Below are positions 61,908 through 64,000 of a stretch of DNA of 64,000 nucleotides, one piece after another. Under the pieces are notes generated by a model. The model had not been told where the DNA came from. It ran no database searches and saw nothing but the letters and a program-made list of their open reading frames with translations. The stretch comes from Mytilus californianus. Lineage: Eukaryota; Mollusca; Bivalvia; Mytilida; Mytilidae. The stretch spans positions 104,970,140 to 105,034,139 of the forward strand of contig NW_026262712.1 in assembly GCF_021869535.1 (NCBI RefSeq), written 5' to 3'. Positions within the stretch are counted from its first letter, which is position 1. Each line of letters opens with the position of its first letter. The position numbers were made by a program, and so were the translations under genes.

Positions 61908-63812
61908 AGAGGCTCTCAAGAGCCTGAATCGCTCACCTGTAATTTTTTGCTTAAATCTCTCATCAATGATTATTTTTGCTTTTTATATATTAATGAGTGG
62001 CTTAAAAATTCCATTGAGATGTTCTTTGTATCTGTCATTATTTCTTCAAAAGCAAAGAAATACATTTTACCCCTATGTTCCATTTTAGCCATAGTGGCTA
62101 TGTTTCTTGACGTACAAGAAAATAAAATACAAACTTTATACTATATACTCTGAAACTCATTCAGCCAAAGTTTGGCTGAAATTGATTCCGCAGTTTCAAA
62201 GGAGAAGATTTTTAAACTTAAGCAAACTAGATGAACAAATTGTGAAAAATTGTCTTTAAAGGGCAATAACTCCTTATGGACACATTTGACAATTTTCGTC
62301 ATTTAAACTTATTTGTAGATCTTACTTTGCTGAACATTTTTGCTGTTCACAGTTTATCTTTATCATTAATAATATTCAAGATAATAACCAAAAACTGCAA
62401 AATTCCTTAAAATTGCCAATTAAGTGGCAGCAACCCAACAATGGACTGTTAGAATCGTCTGAAAATTTCATGGCTGATAGAACTTGGCCTAATGAACATT
62501 TTAACCTCTCATCAGATTTGCTCTAATTGCTTAAGTGTTTGAGATATATAAGCCAAAAACTGCATTTTACCCCTATGTTCTAATTTTAGCCATGGCGGCC
62601 ATGTTTTTTGACGAAACAGAAAATAAAACACACACTTTATTCTAGATACCCTAAGGATCATTCAGCTGATGTTTTGTTGGAATTGGTTCAGTGGTTTCAG
62701 AGGTGAAGAATTTTTAAAGTTAGAAAACATGATAAACAAATTGTGTAAAATTGTCCTTAAAGGGCAATAACTCTTTAAGGGGTCAATTGACAATTTTGGT
62801 CATATAAAACTTATTTGTAGATCTTACTTTGCTGAACATATTTGTTGTTTACAGTTTATCTTTATCCTTAAAACTATTCAAGATAATAACCAAAAACTGC
62901 AAAATTTCCTTAAAATTACCAATTTAGTGGCAGCAACCCAACATTGGGTTATTAGATTCATCTGAAAATTTCAGGGCTGATAGAACTTAACCTAATGAAC
63001 ACTTTTATCCTGTCAGATTTGTTCTAACTCCTTTGGTTTTTGGGATATAAGCCAAAAACTGCATTTTACCCCTATGTTCTATTTTAAGCCATGGTGGCCA
63101 TGTTTTTTGACGAAACAGAAAATAAAACATGAACTTTATTCTAGATACCCTAAGGATCATTCAGCTTAAGTTTGGTTGGAATTGGTTCAGTGGTTTCAGA
63201 GGAGAAGATTTTTTAAAGTTAGAAAACATGATAAACAAATTGTGTAAAATTGTCCTTAAAGTGCAATAACTCTTTAAGGGGTCAATTGACAATTTTGGTC
63301 ATTCTAACTTATTTGTAGATCTTACTTTGCTGAACATATTTGCTGTTTACAGTTTATCTTTATCATTAATACTATTCAAGATAATAAACAAAAACTGCAA
63401 AATTTCCTTAAAATTACCAATTTAGTGGTAGCAACCCAACAATGGGTTATCAGATTCGTCTGAAAATTTCAGGGCTGATAGAACTTTACCTTTTGAACAC
63501 TTTAACTCCATGTCAGATTTGCTCTAACTGCTTCGGTTTTTGAGATATAAGCCAAAAACTGCATTTTACACCTATGTTCTATTTTTAGCCATGGCGGCCA
63601 TGTTTTTCGACGAAACAGAAAATAAAACACAAACTTTATTCTAGATATCCTAATTAAGGATCATTCAGCTTAAGTTTGGTTGGAATTGGTTCAGTGGTTT
63701 CAGAGGAGAAGATCATTTGAAATAGTTTACACCAGACGGACGACGACGGACGACGACGGACGCCAAGTGATGGCTAAAAATGAAGCTCATCCTCAACTTT
63801 ACCAAGTGAGCA
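61908..63812. mobile_element. Pearl-like element (GCTCACCTG family), copy 2, about 4 body units
   Basis: Head GAGGCTCTCAAGAGCCTGAA; body units of about 440-460 bp repeating GCAGCAACCCAACA-TGG, AGCCATGGCGGCCATG and TTCTAGATACCCTAAGGATC; tail ACGGACGACGACGGACGACG with CCAAGTGATGGC. Twice the body length of the copy at 54766 with the same head and tail. Confidence 0.88.
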
Positions 63813-64000
63813 ATTTAAACAAAGACGCTCGTATCTATCTATCTATACGTTTTTTTTAATATCTGTCCGTCTAAATTTTTAAAGAGTGAGCGCTTATTCT
63901 TAATTTACAAATTGACTGTCTTTTTTTAAAATCCTGTAGTTCTAAATATTTTTCTTTTTTAAAACAATCTTTTTATAAGTACCAAGCTTCCCTTTTTCTG
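63813..64000. other. End of window, no features
   Basis: AT-rich sequence after the pearl-like tail; nothing supported. Confidence 0.5.

Overview
The window is eukaryotic and looks like a bivalve mollusc, most likely a mussel close to Mytilus. It is strongly AT-rich, has small exons in large introns, and carries repeat types typical of bivalves: 'pearl'-like elements (conserved head, tandem-repeat body, GACGG-type microsatellite tail), a MetaSINE-like tRNA-derived SINE and many small hairpin/TIR elements. The host was not identified by any search; this is inference from sequence character.

One protein-coding gene is supported. It is a minus-strand orthologue of SBF1/SBF2 (MTMR5/MTMR13; Sbf in flies), starting at 61177 and running leftwards. 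I read 30 coding exons from 61177 down to 5700. All have consensus splice sites and their phases agree from exon to exon, giving 4,102 coding bases (1,367 complete codons). They encode the tripartite DENN module (about residues 1-520), the SBF2 region (about 520-780), a GRAM/PH domain (about 880-1000) and the first part of the pseudo-myotubularin domain (from about 1120). The rest of the myotubularin domain and the C-terminal PH domain are not found and should lie beyond the left edge. A compact promoter-like stretch with ETS and YY1 motifs sits just upstream of exon 1.

Layout by plus coordinate: 1-3.9 kb, satellite-bearing composite repeat in the intron after exon 30; 5.7-39.6 kb, exons 30 to 3 with repeat-filled introns; 45.6 kb, exon 2; 45.7-61.1 kb, the 15.5-kb first intron, containing a foldback element, a CACTA-like transposon, a pearl-like element and a tRNA-like tandem array; 61.2-61.3 kb, promoter; 61.9-63.8 kb, another pearl-like element upstream of the gene.

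The most unusual signal is at the exon/intron junctions. In at least three exons (2, 4 and 28) the last 20-50 coding bases and the 5' splice site are tandemly multiplied into the following intron (about 13, 14 and 3 copies), making arrays of decoy donors. Exons 12 and 15 show older two-copy versions in which the decoy GT is mutated, exon 22 has a nearby partial exon copy, and exons 9, 11 and 14 have weaker candidates. I saw no comparable case at an acceptor. No other convincing gene, functional tRNA, rRNA or autonomous transposase was found; all other open frames look like products of repeats or AT-rich sequence.
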